Shown here: positions 1-9,549 of the stretch, piece by piece
Numbering within the stretch: the first letter of the stretch is position 1
Layout: every line of letters starts with the position of its first letter
DNA from: PFL25 sp046260155
Lineage (GTDB): Bacteria > Chloroflexota > Anaerolineae > Anaerolineales > UBA4823
Length of the DNA: 64,000 bases
NCBI GenBank assembly: GCA_046260155.1
Contig: JBJYXV010000045.1
Location: 1-64,000, forward strand
Direction of reading: 5' to 3'
Made by a program: the position numbers and the translations under genes
The notes under the pieces: generated by a model
What the model was told of the DNA's origin: nothing
The model's database searches: none
What the model saw: only the letters and a program-made list of their open reading frames with translations

Positions 1-2
1 AC

Positions 3-761
3 CGCAGGATATTTTTTCTATTCATCCTCGGCGTGTTGATCCTTTCCACCGCCTGTGCGCACCAGGAGAGCGTTCCATTGACTGGCGAGATCAACCATTC
101 TGAATCTGCAGCAGCTCCAACTGGTGACATCCAGCTCCAACAAGAAGGAATTGGACCATTGGAGATCACGCCTCCGCCTCCTGGGGAAGAGTCCAGCTTT
201 GCCCCACCTGCTAGAGGGGATGGTGGCAATATCGGCTCACAAGGAGAGCGCACCACGGCTGAAGTTCCAGGTGGCCAACCCGGTATGGTCGACTCCAAAT
301 CTCCAGGCGAGCCGAATCTCGAGCAGGAAACCTCACCAGCTGTTGGGTGGTTAACCTACCGCGATCCGGATTTCCATTTCTCGATCCAATACCCGGAGAA
401 CCTCGTAATACTGCCTGATCAGAATCCACCAGCTGATACCAAACCAGGCCTCCTCCGCGAAGTTCGTTTTCTCGACGAGCAGTTAACCGGAAGTGACACG
501 GCCGGGCTGGAGATTCCCCAATTCTCGATCGCGGTATTCAACCAGGGAGACCTGACCCTTGAAGCCTTCCTGGATGCGAACCAGGTACGTGGAGAGCGAG
601 AGAACTACACGCAGGGCAATTTAAACGGGCTGAGGGTGACCATCAACCAGATGATCGCCCCAAATAGTTTTTATTACTTCACAGAACACGGTTATGTTTA
701 CAGGCTGACTCCATTGGGCCCATTAAGCCAGGAAATGTTGGAAAGCTTCCAGGTACAATAA
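3..761 (+). CDS. Probable lipoprotein with PsbP-like C-terminal region (5' end outside window)
   Basis: The frame is open to the left edge, so the true start lies upstream of the window. The first visible codons read as positively charged residues, a hydrophobic stretch and then LSTAC (Cys codon at 54-56), a plausible lipoprotein signal peptide and lipobox. A Pro/Gly/Glu-rich linker of about 90 residues follows. After it comes a compact domain starting around the motif WLTYRDPDFHFSIQYP, which resembles the start of PsbP-like or similar small extracellular domains. Function is unknown; it is probably anchored on the outer face of the membrane. It ends just before a strong bidirectional terminator and converges with folD. 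Confidence 0.7.
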   Translation, partial: RRIFFLFILGVLILSTACAHQESVPLTGEINHSESAAAPTGDIQLQQEGIGPLEITPPPPGEESSFAPPARGDGGNIGSQGERTTAEVPGGQPGMVDSKSPGEPNLEQETSPAVGWLTYRDPDFHFSIQYPENLVILPDQNPPADTKPGLLREVRFLDEQLTGSDTAGLEIPQFSIAVFNQGDLTLEAFLDANQVRGERENYTQGNLNGLRVTINQMIAPNSFYYFTEHGYVYRLTPLGPLSQEMLESFQVQ

Positions 762-780
762 CCCCGGACCGGCTTAATAG

Positions 781-817
781 AAAAAGGGTTGCCCTATCGA
801 GATGGGCAACCCTTTTT
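781..817. terminator. Bidirectional intrinsic terminator
   Basis: A perfect 14-bp inverted repeat (781-794 with 804-817) surrounds a 9-nt loop. The stem is GC-rich in the middle and starts with five A and ends with five T, so it can terminate both the lipoprotein gene from the left and folD from the right. Confidence 0.9.
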
Positions 818-839
818 GTTTCGCTATTGAACTAACGAT

Positions 840-1718
840 TTACCCTTGCTGGAATTTGGCAGCTTTGACGGTGTTGCTCAGAAGCATAGCGATCGTCATC
901 GGTCCCACACCTCCTGGAACCGGTGTGATTGCACCTGCAACCTCTTTAACCTCATCAAAATTCACATCGCCAGCCAGGCGGTAGCCTTTTTCCTTGGTAG
1001 GATCGTCGACCCGGTTGACACCCACATCAATCACAACCGCGCCAGGTTTTACCCAATCCCCGCGCACCATTTCCGGACGTCCAACGGCTGCGATCAGCAC
1101 ATCTGCCCTGCGGACGGTTCCGGGAAGATCCTTGGTGCGTGAGTGGCAGATCGTGACGGTTGCGTTGCGCTTCACCAGGAGTAAAGCCACCGGCATGCCG
1201 ACAATGTTCGAGCGTCCCAGGACAACCGCCTCAGCGCCCTCAAGCGGGACTCCGGTAGTACCCAGCAAGTACATGATCCCTGCCGGTGTGCAGGGTACGA
1301 ACAAAGATTCACGCCCCTTCTGGGCCAGACGACCGATATTTACCGGGTGAAAACCATCTACATCTTTTTCCAGGTTGATCAGCTGCAATACTTTTTCCTC
1401 ATCGAGTCCATCGGGAAGAGGCAGCTGCACCAGGATACCACTGACCCTGGGATCAGCATTTAATTCCTTAACCAGTCCTTCAACTTCCTCCTGTGACGCA
1501 GTTGCCGGCAATTTGTGACCAAATGATTCGATGCCAGCTTGTTCACAGGCTCGTATCTTTGATCGCACATAGACCTGGGAAGCGGGATCCTCTCCTACCA
1601 AAACTGTCGCCAGTCCTGGATTTGGTTTTCCAGCTGCAACCATTTCGGCAACGTCGTCGGCCACTTTTTGGCGAACTTGAAGGGCTGTTTCTTTGCCATC
1701 AATTATTTTTGCGGTCAT
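840..1718 (-). CDS. folD: Bifunctional methylenetetrahydrofolate dehydrogenase / methenyltetrahydrofolate cyclohydrolase FolD
   Basis: FolD oxidises 5,10-methylene-THF to methenyl-THF with NADP+ and hydrolyses it to 10-formyl-THF in the cytoplasm, supplying one-carbon units for purines and fMet. At 292 residues it has the family length. Visible signatures: YVRSK with the catalytic Lys near residue 55, VQLPLP, the DVDGFHP motif, PCTPAG, the NADP-binding GRSNIVGMP, and the C-terminal PGGVGPMT. The ATG is preceded by AGGAG at good distance. The gene converges on the lipoprotein at the left, sharing a terminator with it. Confidence 0.97.
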   Translation of the reverse strand: MTAKIIDGKETALQVRQKVADDVAEMVAAGKPNPGLATVLVGEDPASQVYVRSKIRACEQAGIESFGHKLPATASQEEVEGLVKELNADPRVSGILVQLPLPDGLDEEKVLQLINLEKDVDGFHPVNIGRLAQKGRESLFVPCTPAGIMYLLGTTGVPLEGAEAVVLGRSNIVGMPVALLLVKRNATVTICHSRTKDLPGTVRRADVLIAAVGRPEMVRGDWVKPGAVVIDVGVNRVDDPTKEKGYRLAGDVNFDEVKEVAGAITPVPGGVGPMTIAMLLSNTVKAAKFQQG

Positions 1719-1800
1719 ATTTTGCTCCTTGTATGATTGGTTTGTAATTTTCTCATCAGCTTAATTCAGGAGTTGCAGCCTCACCGCGAATTGTACCTGG

Positions 1801-2325
1801 TCACTCCACAATTACTGCATATTCGAATTCCGTGATCAAATCAACCGGTTCCACCTCGGGATCATCCCCATAAACCATGCGAAACCCGTACATGTAATTT
1901 CCACCCAGGGTTTGCCCGTGGTATGTCACCCGCACTTCGAATTCTTCTTCCGGGTCAATAATCACCTGCGAACCCTCAGGCACGGATCCATCTCCCTCTA
2001 AGATCACCTCCTGATCATCCTGGATGATGGCAACTTGGACCACGTCGACGTGCAGGATTTGACCTCCCAGCATCACCTGCAACGAATTCAGTTGAGTCGG
2101 TTTTCTACCATCGAACCGGACCTGGTAATGCCCATCCTGATCATTCCTCAAAAGCACCATCAGCTGCTCATCTCCTCCCACCACGGTAAATGAGTCTGGA
2201 TTGATGACCGAACAGGACACCAGCAGGATGCCCAGCAGCAGACCAGCAGTAATGACCAATCTAGCTGCCCTTTGGGTCAAGCGTTCAAACCTTGGCTTGC
2301 AAGTTTGCATACCGATTACGATCAA
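1801..2325 (-). CDS. Hypothetical lipoprotein
   Basis: The protein of about 174 residues opens with a basic stretch, a hydrophobic segment (LVITAGLLLGILLVSC) and a lipobox-like LVSC, so it is predicted to be lipid-anchored outside the membrane. The rest is beta-rich with acidic patches and no family I recognise. I chose the TTG at 2325 because GGAGG lies nine bases upstream of it, whereas the in-frame ATG at 2310 has no ribosome binding site. It lies between folD and the PD40 kinase on the same strand. Confidence 0.65.
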   Translation of the reverse strand: MIVIGMQTCKPRFERLTQRAARLVITAGLLLGILLVSCSVINPDSFTVVGGDEQLMVLLRNDQDGHYQVRFDGRKPTQLNSLQVMLGGQILHVDVVQVAIIQDDQEVILEGDGSVPEGSQVIIDPEEEFEVRVTYHGQTLGGNYMYGFRMVYGDDPEVEPVDLITEFEYAVIVE

Positions 2326-2445
2326 GATTTACGACCTCCATCATTGAATTATCTCCTGGTTGAATTAGGTGCACCAGAAGATAACCTTGTGTCTCGACTT
2401 ATTATCCATGAAAGTGATAGATTTTACAAGCGCGCAACCACGAGA

Positions 2446-4632
2446 TCAGGTTCCAGGCCGCCAGGCAGGATCAAACTCAAAACCTTCCGCATCAGTCAGG
2501 CGTTGACGTCCCGACCCGTTGGGGGTCATGATATAAATATCATGATTGCTGCCCTCTGGCCAGCTCTCAAAGGCGATCCAGGCCCCATCAGGTGAATAAT
2601 CCGCCTCCCTCATAGGGATTACTTCCCCGACGATACGTTTCTCAAACAGGTTGCCTTCCTCAACCCGCATCGCAACCAGGCGCGGTACACCACCTAATAA
2701 CTCCGTCTGGGTGAACATGACTATCGTTCCATCAGGGGACCAATCTGGTTTGGTATCCTTCAAACTGCCGCTGCGTGAATGCAAGACTGCTTCAGTATTC
2801 TCTGCATCCATGATCCAGATTTGATACGGTCCTCGTCTGGTGGTGACAAAAGCAATTTCCTGCCCATCCGGAGACCATGCAGGCTGGCTGTCGCGCACCG
2901 TGTTTGCAGAAATCGAGCGAACGGTATTCTCATCCAGGTTAAACTCGTAGATTTGTGCCCGGTTGTAATCCCTCAAAGATGTAAAAAGGATCCGGCTGCC
3001 GTCCGGTGACCAGGCGGGATCAAAATCACCGCCAGGCACAGACGGCAGGGGGATCGTTCCAATCCCATCCGCGTTAATAATGAAAATACCAGCACCGGGA
3101 TAGGTTTCTTGATTCCCACCACACGGTGAGATGAAAGCTAATCGCTGCCCATCTGGAGACCATGCAGGCTGGCAGGCTCCTTCCTGCATATCCGTGATCT
3201 GGTGCGCGGCAGTCCCATCAGAATTCATCAACCAGATTTGGGGTAATCCTGTCACATCACTGGCATAGGCAATCTGCCCTGCCCCACCACCCAATGGCAC
3301 CGGGGAAGGTGTAAAAGTTGCGCTTGGGGTGGGTTGTTGGGTAGGTTCAGGAGTTGCAGTGCTCGTATTGGTCAGGTGTACTGATCTGGGGGTCGGGGAA
3401 GAAGTGATCTGCGTCGCCGTTCCGGATTGCTCAACCAGGAGCCTTGTTTGCTCAGGACTTGGTGTTGGGCTGCTCTCACTTGTTGGTGGGAGAGTTGGAT
3501 CACCAATTGAGATTGGGATCGAAAAGAATTGATCGGGGATGACAGCGATAACCTGGTTCACCCAATCTGGTCGGAAGATGGAAGCACCCCCGATCACAGC
3601 TGTCAGCATCACGATCACGAAAGCTGCCACCAGCCAGCAGCCAATCCCACGCTTTCCCCTTCCCATCGCAGCCTGCCCGACCCCGTTTGCCGTCCCGGAG
3701 AATTCACCAGCTCCAGGCCGCGCACTCTCAGAAAACATGGCTGCAGCTGAAGGCGCTGCATTTGCATAGTCTGTTTGTACGGCAGGTACCAGGGTGGCTT
3801 CCTTGGCGAGCCTGCGACCGGTGATAACTCGTGTATTTTCCAATCCCTGCTTAAATTCAACTGCGGTCTGATAACGCTGCTCTGGACGCACAGCCATCGA
3901 TTTTTCGATCACTGCCGCAAGACGCCTTGAAACATTGGGATTGTGTTTTCTAACCGGGGTGAGGTCAACTTGGCCCATCGCGCGGGCCAGGGCATCCTCA
4001 GGCAGTTCTCCTGTTACTGCCATATATAATGAAGCACCCAAGGAATAAATATCCGAACGGGGATCCGTTCGGGCAGTCCCGTATTGTTCGGGGGGTGAAT
4101 AACCTGGCGTCATCGCACGCGCGCCCGTGGTGGTCATCTGGCTTTCTTGAGTTACTTTCGCCAGGCCAAAATCCACCAATATTACCGTACCCGCAGATGT
4201 GATCTTGATATTGCCAGGTTTTATATCACGGTGAACGACCTGCGGTTGCCTGGAATGAAGGTAAGCTAACGCCTCACAGAGCGCAGTTCCCAGGAGCACA
4301 GCATCCACATCTGAAAGCAAACCCTGAACATCAATACGTTCTCGCAGATCCTGACCCTCAATGTAATCCATGACCAGGTATTGACCTTGCCCGTCGATTA
4401 CAAAGTGATCGGTCACCCGGGGAAGATTCGGATGGCGCAGGTTGGCGAGGATTACCGCTTCGCGACGAAATTGGCGTGCATACTCTTCCGAGGTAAACAG
4501 ATTTTCTTTAACCGCAACCAGCACACCAAGATTCTCATCCTCTGCCCGGTAGATGGATCCCATACCACCTTGACCGAGGATCTCAAGGATTTTGTAGCGA
4601 TTTATTAAAAGTGAACCGCGTTCAATCGTCAT
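2446..4632 (-). CDS. Membrane Ser/Thr protein kinase with extracellular PD40/TolB-like propeller
   Basis: Residues about 13-265 form a Hanks-type kinase. They show a GQGGMG glycine loop, VAVKEN (ATP Lys), HRDIKPGN catalytic loop, VDFGLAK metal motif and a GYSPPEQYG activation segment, so it should be active. A Thr/Ser/Ala-rich juxtamembrane stretch leads to one transmembrane helix near residue 331-353. Then follow a Pro/Thr/Ser linker and at least five PD40 repeats with the PAWSPDG or PDWSPDG signature. The layout suggests a receptor kinase with a cytoplasmic catalytic domain and an outside propeller binding an unknown ligand. A TTG 21 bases upstream (4653) is also possible; the ATG fits the usual distance to the kinase domain. 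Confidence 0.9.
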   Translation of the reverse strand: MTIERGSLLINRYKILEILGQGGMGSIYRAEDENLGVLVAVKENLFTSEEYARQFRREAVILANLRHPNLPRVTDHFVIDGQGQYLVMDYIEGQDLRERIDVQGLLSDVDAVLLGTALCEALAYLHSRQPQVVHRDIKPGNIKITSAGTVILVDFGLAKVTQESQMTTTGARAMTPGYSPPEQYGTARTDPRSDIYSLGASLYMAVTGELPEDALARAMGQVDLTPVRKHNPNVSRRLAAVIEKSMAVRPEQRYQTAVEFKQGLENTRVITGRRLAKEATLVPAVQTDYANAAPSAAAMFSESARPGAGEFSGTANGVGQAAMGRGKRGIGCWLVAAFVIVMLTAVIGGASIFRPDWVNQVIAVIPDQFFSIPISIGDPTLPPTSESSPTPSPEQTRLLVEQSGTATQITSSPTPRSVHLTNTSTATPEPTQQPTPSATFTPSPVPLGGGAGQIAYASDVTGLPQIWLMNSDGTAAHQITDMQEGACQPAWSPDGQRLAFISPCGGNQETYPGAGIFIINADGIGTIPLPSVPGGDFDPAWSPDGSRILFTSLRDYNRAQIYEFNLDENTVRSISANTVRDSQPAWSPDGQEIAFVTTRRGPYQIWIMDAENTEAVLHSRSGSLKDTKPDWSPDGTIVMFTQTELLGGVPRLVAMRVEEGNLFEKRIVGEVIPMREADYSPDGAWIAFESWPEGSNHDIYIMTPNGSGRQRLTDAEGFEFDPAWRPGT

Positions 4633-4723
4633 CGCCAGATGATGGAATCCCAATCATGTTTGATAATTCTTCCAACCCACGCAGCTTTTAGATTAGGACA
4701 CTGATATGGAATAACCCAAATTA

Positions 4724-6643
4724 TTAGATATCCAGGTTGCGAACTTCCCGTGCATGGGTCTGGATAAAGCGACGTCTGGGAGGGACTGCCGAACCCATCA
4801 GCATATCAAATGTACGGTCTGCTTCGGTGGCATCTTCGATAGATACAAGCAGAAGTGTTCTCTGCTGGGGGTCCATCGTGGTATCCCAGAGCTGCTGCGG
4901 GTTCATTTCTCCAAGCCCCTTATACCGGGAAAGAGAAATTTTATCAGGGGCGACGCCCAGCTTTGAAAAAATCTGTTCCCTGTCCTGTTCGGTATACGCA
5001 TATTGGATCTGTTTTTTATATCCAATCCGATACAAGGGAGGTTGGGCGATGAACAAATGGCCTTCGTCAATCAAAGGCTGCATGTAACGAAAGAAAAAGG
5101 TTAACAGCAGCGTCCGAATGTGACTGCCGTCTACATCGGCATCTGTCATAATGATCACCCGTCCATACCGCAGGCCCGTGATATCAAATCCTTCCCCAAT
5201 GCCCGTCCCCAAAGCAGAGATCAAAGCTTTAACTTCATTACTGGTCAAGATTTTATCTAAGCGCGCTCGCTCAGTATTTAATATCTTTCCGCGCAGAGGC
5301 AATATTGCCTGGAAATGCCGGTCTCGACCCTGTTTTGCTGAACCACCTGCGCTGTCTCCCTCAACGATAAACAGCTCTGTTTGGCTTGGGTCTCGTTCAG
5401 AACAATCCGCCAGCTTCCCCGGAAGAGTGAGACTCTCCAGGGCAGATTTCCGGATCACCAGGTCGCGCGCCTTGCGGGCTGCATCACGTGCCCTAGCAGA
5501 AGTCAAGCATTTCTGCACGATGGATTTCGCTTCCGATGGATTTTCCTCGAGGAAGCTGCTGAAAGCATTCGCCACGACCTGCTGGGCGATGGTTTGCACC
5601 TCTGGATTCATCAGCTTGACTTTGGTTTGGCTCTCAAATTGTGGGTCGGGATGTTTGATACTGATGATGGCTGTCAAACCTTCACGAGTGTCGTCTCCAG
5701 TGAAGTTAGGATCTGCATCCTTAAGCAAACCGCCGCGGCGAGCATAATCGTTGATCGTACGCGTGATTGCAGCTCGTAAGCCTGTCAGGTGGGTGCCTCC
5801 ATCGATGGTATTGATCGTGTTGGCAAAAGCATACACGGACTCGGCATAAGCATCCGTATACTGGATTGCCGCATCAATGGTGATATTTTCAACTTCTTTT
5901 TCAACATGGACAACAGGATGCAAAGTTTTCCTGTTGCGATTGAGATACCTTACAAAAGACGTGATCCCACCTTCAAAGTAGAAAGTTATCTCCCGATTTT
6001 GACGTTGATCGACAAAATATATTGTCACTCCACGGGTTACAAAAGCCATTTCCCGCAGGCGCTGCACAAGGGTATCGAAACGATAATCGACATCCTCGGT
6101 AAAAATGTTGGGGTCAAATTTAAACCAGGTGCTGGTGCCGGTTTCGCCTTTAGCCACTTTACCGGTTTTCTCCACCTGGCCAATCGGGTAGCCTCTCTCA
6201 AAACGTTGAAAATAAATCCCGCCATTCCGTTTCACGGTCACCTCGCACCATTCCGATAGCGCATTTACAGCAGACACACCAACGCCATGAAGACCACCGG
6301 AAACTTTATAGCTGCCGCCCCCAAATTTTCCACCGGCATGCAGGGTAGTCATGACAACTTCTAGAGCAGATTTTTTTTCTTGTGGGTGAATGTCCACCGG
6401 AATACCGCGTCCATTATCAGTGACGCGTACACTGCTATCCGGTAAGATGGTGATCTCGATCCGATCACATTCACCTGCCAGGGCTTCATCGATAGAATTG
6501 TCGACAACTTCATAAATCAAGTGATGGAGCGCCTTGATATCTGTTCCACCGACATACATACCGGGTCGCCGGCGGACAGCTTCTAAACCCTCTAAGACTT
6601 GAATGTCTTTTGCATCATATGAAACCTTGATATTGTTTGCCAT
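4724..6643 (-). CDS. gyrB: DNA gyrase subunit B
   Basis: This is the ATPase subunit of a type IIA topoisomerase, working with GyrA to supercoil DNA. At 639 residues it is a normal-length GyrB. Motifs: EVVDNSIDEA and DNGRGIP (GHKL ATP site), GGLHGVGVSAVNALS, the toprim EGDSAGGSAKQGRDR and PLRGKILN, and the metal-binding DADVDGSHI. GGAGG stands ten bases before the ATG. ParE (topoisomerase IV) is the alternative; no gyrA or parC is in the window to settle it, but the motifs fit GyrB. Confidence 0.93.
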   Translation of the reverse strand: MANNIKVSYDAKDIQVLEGLEAVRRRPGMYVGGTDIKALHHLIYEVVDNSIDEALAGECDRIEITILPDSSVRVTDNGRGIPVDIHPQEKKSALEVVMTTLHAGGKFGGGSYKVSGGLHGVGVSAVNALSEWCEVTVKRNGGIYFQRFERGYPIGQVEKTGKVAKGETGTSTWFKFDPNIFTEDVDYRFDTLVQRLREMAFVTRGVTIYFVDQRQNREITFYFEGGITSFVRYLNRNRKTLHPVVHVEKEVENITIDAAIQYTDAYAESVYAFANTINTIDGGTHLTGLRAAITRTINDYARRGGLLKDADPNFTGDDTREGLTAIISIKHPDPQFESQTKVKLMNPEVQTIAQQVVANAFSSFLEENPSEAKSIVQKCLTSARARDAARKARDLVIRKSALESLTLPGKLADCSERDPSQTELFIVEGDSAGGSAKQGRDRHFQAILPLRGKILNTERARLDKILTSNEVKALISALGTGIGEGFDITGLRYGRVIIMTDADVDGSHIRTLLLTFFFRYMQPLIDEGHLFIAQPPLYRIGYKKQIQYAYTEQDREQIFSKLGVAPDKISLSRYKGLGEMNPQQLWDTTMDPQQRTLLLVSIEDATEADRTFDMLMGSAVPPRRRFIQTHAREVRNLDI

Positions 6644-6725
6644 TTACTATAAACCTCCAATGATTTCAATTCTTCACCGTCAAAATTCGACTGGAATTCC
6701 CCGATGTTGATATCTGATATTTCAC

Positions 6726-7730
6726 TCAAACCGTCTTTATTTCGCGAATTTTCACCATCTCGTACATCCAGCGTAACGCATCCCGGTAATAAACAAAACT
6801 TGAGGCTAGCAAACCCGTGGTCACAAATGCATGACCCAGGATACCAACAAGCAGCAACCAGGAAGTTTCTGGGGCTTCGCTTGGGAACAGCCAGAGGATG
6901 TCCAATCCCTTGCTGAGTAGGAAAACAGCCAGAACGAAAAGCACCGTTGAGGGCAGGGTTCTTCTGGTCAGGAGTACGCTGATTTTCACCGATTCAAAAA
7001 AATTATTTCCGTTCAACACGATGCCGTGCGGGGAAAAAACCAGGGGCAGGATCAGCCAGAAGATAACTCCACCAAAGATAAAGAGTGCACATTCAGCGTA
7101 TGAAACACCGCTGAGGATGATCGTGGAAAGCAGGAAGCTGCCCGGTATGGTTATCACCAGGAAGACAAATGTCCAAAGAAACGCTAATAAAACCATTTGC
7201 AGTGAAGCCCAGGGCCATTCCGAGAAAGCTTGCCGCCAGCTGATATCTCCGATGATCGACGCCTGCGCTACCACCAGGAAATAGAAAGTCCCTGCTGCGA
7301 TCCCAATCAGTGAAATCACTATAAAAGCCAGGAACACACCTCCCATCGATTTAATTTCCCACGAACTCAACATCCCCAGGGGAGATGTGAGTTCTGCTTG
7401 CGAAACCAGGAGGCTGCTGATTCCTACAGGATAAGACCTTAAAAAAGTCAGCATGTTGAATTGTTCTGCAATTCCTGTCCAAACTTCTTGGAGTGGCTGG
7501 AGAAGCTCTAAGAGGCTTGCATCTTGGCTGGTGGAAAGCAAATAAAACTGATCCCAGGTCGAATTAATCAAACCAGTAAGCTTGATTCGTGGTCCAAACC
7601 AGAGGATTAGATCCAGAAAAATCGGGAACAGGATCAATAAAATATGATTGGTTATAGCATCAAAACCCGACCGGATCGCTCCGATCAGGTTAGGTGCCGG
7701 TGGCAGCATCAGTTGGCTATCCTTATTCAT
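6726..7730 (-). CDS. Multi-pass membrane protein of unknown function
   Basis: The 334-residue protein has about six hydrophobic segments. The first is around residues 32-47 (LLILFPIFLDLILWFG), then a soluble loop of some 80 residues, then a run of closely spaced helices. I do not recognise the family. No clear Shine-Dalgarno sequence precedes the ATG. It lies upstream of gyrB on the same strand, about 80 bases away, and is divergent from the liv operon. Confidence 0.7.
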   Translation of the reverse strand: MNKDSQLMLPPAPNLIGAIRSGFDAITNHILLILFPIFLDLILWFGPRIKLTGLINSTWDQFYLLSTSQDASLLELLQPLQEVWTGIAEQFNMLTFLRSYPVGISSLLVSQAELTSPLGMLSSWEIKSMGGVFLAFIVISLIGIAAGTFYFLVVAQASIIGDISWRQAFSEWPWASLQMVLLAFLWTFVFLVITIPGSFLLSTIILSGVSYAECALFIFGGVIFWLILPLVFSPHGIVLNGNNFFESVKISVLLTRRTLPSTVLFVLAVFLLSKGLDILWLFPSEAPETSWLLLVGILGHAFVTTGLLASSFVYYRDALRWMYEMVKIREIKTV

Positions 7731-8117
7731 TTTTCAGTACCATCATGTATGCTTAATTTTATCATAGGCGCACTTTAAACTGGAGAACTCGACCCGCTGT
7801 CCGCACACCATGCGCCTAAATTTCTCTTCCCGGATCACCAGGATTGATTAGAATTAGAGAATATCCCCTTGACCGTTTCTCTACATATCGGTAAAATCAA
7901 TAAATTAATTATCAGCCTTGGTAAGTAAACAACTTTAGCGGTTACGTAACGATCTGACCTGCACGGTTTTAATCTTGGTCAAGTGCATCCAAGGCATTTA
8001 AAGGAGGTGAAGCCTGCCCATATTACTTCTTTAATGTATTGTATTGCTTCTACAAATTGTCCGTAAAGCCCGCATAAGCGGGAGCCACCATAATTCTTTC
8101 TGGAGGAGGAAAGAGGA
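7731..8117. other. Divergent intergenic region and liv leader
   Basis: No gene is supported here. It holds a sigma70-like promoter (7869-7897) and a leader of about 210 bases before livK. The leader contains a strong but unused Shine-Dalgarno-like AAAGGAGGTG at about 8000-8010 and a small GC hairpin (CCCGC ATAA GCGGG near 8070-8085). I could not match it to a known riboswitch. Confidence 0.5.
7869..7897 (+). promoter_or_regulatory. Predicted sigma70-type promoter of the liv operon
   Basis: TTGACC (7869-7874), a 17-base spacer, then TAAAAT (7892-7897). Each box has one mismatch to consensus. Transcription would start near 7904, leaving a leader of about 210 bases. Confidence 0.6.
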
Positions 8118-9458
8118 ATGAATAAAAAGATCTTTACCCTTTTATCATTGCTGGTGTTAGCCAGCATGATCCTGGCAGCCTGTGCTCCTGCTGCAACAGA
8201 AGCACCTGCCGAACCCGCTGCAACAGAAGCACCTGCCGAACCTGAAGAATCTGCTGCAACGGAAGCACCTGCCCCAACGGAAGCACCTGCTGAACCAGAA
8301 GCACCATCAGGTGACATGGCTTATGAATGCAGCGATGAAATTGGATGTGTTGATATAGCTCCCGGTGACCCGGTCCACATTGCCTATGCACTGGTATTAT
8401 CAACTGCCGATGAGACCCTGGGCGTTGACTCCCGCAACGGTATCGAAATTGCCGTCGAAGATCGAGGGCAGATTGCGGGTCATGCGATTCTCCTCGATGG
8501 CGAGGATGAACAATGCTCCGCCGAGGGTGGCCAGGCAGCTGCCGCTAAATTAGCAGCAGATCCATCCATCGTCGCCGTCATCGGTACTTCTTGCTCCAGC
8601 GCAGCTCGAGTAGCTGTACCTTTACTTTCGCAAGCTGGATTCACGATCATTTCCCCATCTAACACTGCCCTTGACCTGACCATCGCTGGAAATGAGAATC
8701 AGCACCCTGGTTATGCCCGTACCGCGCACAGCGACAGCGTGCAGGGTAAAGCTGCAGCAGAATTCGTCTATAACGAACTGGGGCTTCGCAAAGCTGCCAC
8801 CATTCATGACGGTAGCCTGTATGCCGAGCAGCTGCAGGGTGTCTTTGCTGAAGAATTCCAAGCTTTGGGTGGTGAGATCACTGGCCAGGAAGCAGTCGAT
8901 CCCAACCAGACCGACTTCATCTCAGTGCTGACCAGCATTGCCGCCGGAGAGCCGGAGATCATTTACTACCCGATCTTCATTGCAGCCGGCAGTTTGATCA
9001 CCCGCCAGGCGAAAGATACAACCGGTCTTGAAGATGTTGTGCTGATGGGTGCTGATGGCATGTTCTCACCAGATGTCATGGAAGGTGCCGGTGATGCCGT
9101 AGAAGGTCTCTATGTGTCCAGCCCGGATTTCACTGTCTTTGGCGATGCTTACGAAACAGACTTCGTGCCCAAATACGAAGAGATGTTTGGAACAGGACCA
9201 CTCAGCATATTCCACGCGCATGCATATGATGCCTTCATGATTGCTGCAGATGCAATCGAGAAGGTCGCTGTCCAGGATGCGGATGGAACCCTTCACATTC
9301 CACGCCAGGCCCTGCGCGATGCAGTTTACGCGACGGAAAACCACGTGGGCATGACCGGAAACTTGACATGCACACCAACTGGTGACTGTGCCGATCCGCA
9401 CATTGCAGTCTATGAGTACCATGCTGGTGAATTCCCGCCGGAGAAGGTTTGGCCGTAG
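8118..9458 (+). CDS. livK: Branched-chain amino acid-type ABC transporter substrate-binding lipoprotein
   Basis: A type I periplasmic binding protein (Peripla_BP_6 family) that captures a substrate outside the membrane and delivers it to LivHM. The signal peptide ends in the lipobox LAAC, followed by a low-complexity linker of TEAPAEP repeats and then the binding domain. Recognisable stretches are GIEIAVED, the turn VIGTSCSSAARVAVP, and ISPSNTA. The substrate may be a branched-chain amino acid but the family also takes amides, urea and aromatic acids. GGAGG-rich sequence precedes the ATG. It is first of five liv genes and is separated from livH by a hairpin. Confidence 0.9.
   Translation: MNKKIFTLLSLLVLASMILAACAPAATEAPAEPAATEAPAEPEESAATEAPAPTEAPAEPEAPSGDMAYECSDEIGCVDIAPGDPVHIAYALVLSTADETLGVDSRNGIEIAVEDRGQIAGHAILLDGEDEQCSAEGGQAAAAKLAADPSIVAVIGTSCSSAARVAVPLLSQAGFTIISPSNTALDLTIAGNENQHPGYARTAHSDSVQGKAAAEFVYNELGLRKAATIHDGSLYAEQLQGVFAEEFQALGGEITGQEAVDPNQTDFISVLTSIAAGEPEIIYYPIFIAAGSLITRQAKDTTGLEDVVLMGADGMFSPDVMEGAGDAVEGLYVSSPDFTVFGDAYETDFVPKYEEMFGTGPLSIFHAHAYDAFMIAADAIEKVAVQDADGTLHIPRQALRDAVYATENHVGMTGNLTCTPTGDCADPHIAVYEYHAGEFPPEKVWP
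8190..8310 (+). repeat. Coding tandem repeat in the LivK linker (TEAPAEP)
   Basis: A 26-base unit occurs exactly at 8190-8215 and 8217-8242 (27-base period), with shorter diverged copies near 8253-8273 and 8276-8296. It encodes the flexible TEAPAEP linker between lipid anchor and binding domain. Confidence 0.8.
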
Positions 9459-9489
9459 TAATCCTGTCGGAAACCATATTCCCTGAATG

Positions 9490-9518
9490 GAGGGGCGAGG
9501 ATCCCTCGCCCCTCTTTT
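9490..9518 (+). terminator. Hairpin between livK and livH (partial terminator)
   Basis: A perfect 11-bp stem (9490-9500 with 9504-9514) with a 3-nt loop is followed by TTTT. It lies inside the operon, so it probably stops part of the transcripts or protects the livK mRNA end, giving more binding protein than permease. Confidence 0.8.
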
Positions 9519-9549
9519 GTTGAAAACGAAATAAAACAGGAGTGAGGAT

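Noticed and set aside
5151..5747. Long open frame antisense to gyrB
   Set aside because: It lies wholly on the opposite strand of a well-conserved gene, is rich in Ser/Arg as antisense frames are, and has no ribosome binding site.
8190..8310. Possible CRISPR-like or mobile repeat
   Set aside because: The repeat is in frame and encodes the TEAPAEP linker of a lipoprotein; no spacers, no cas genes.
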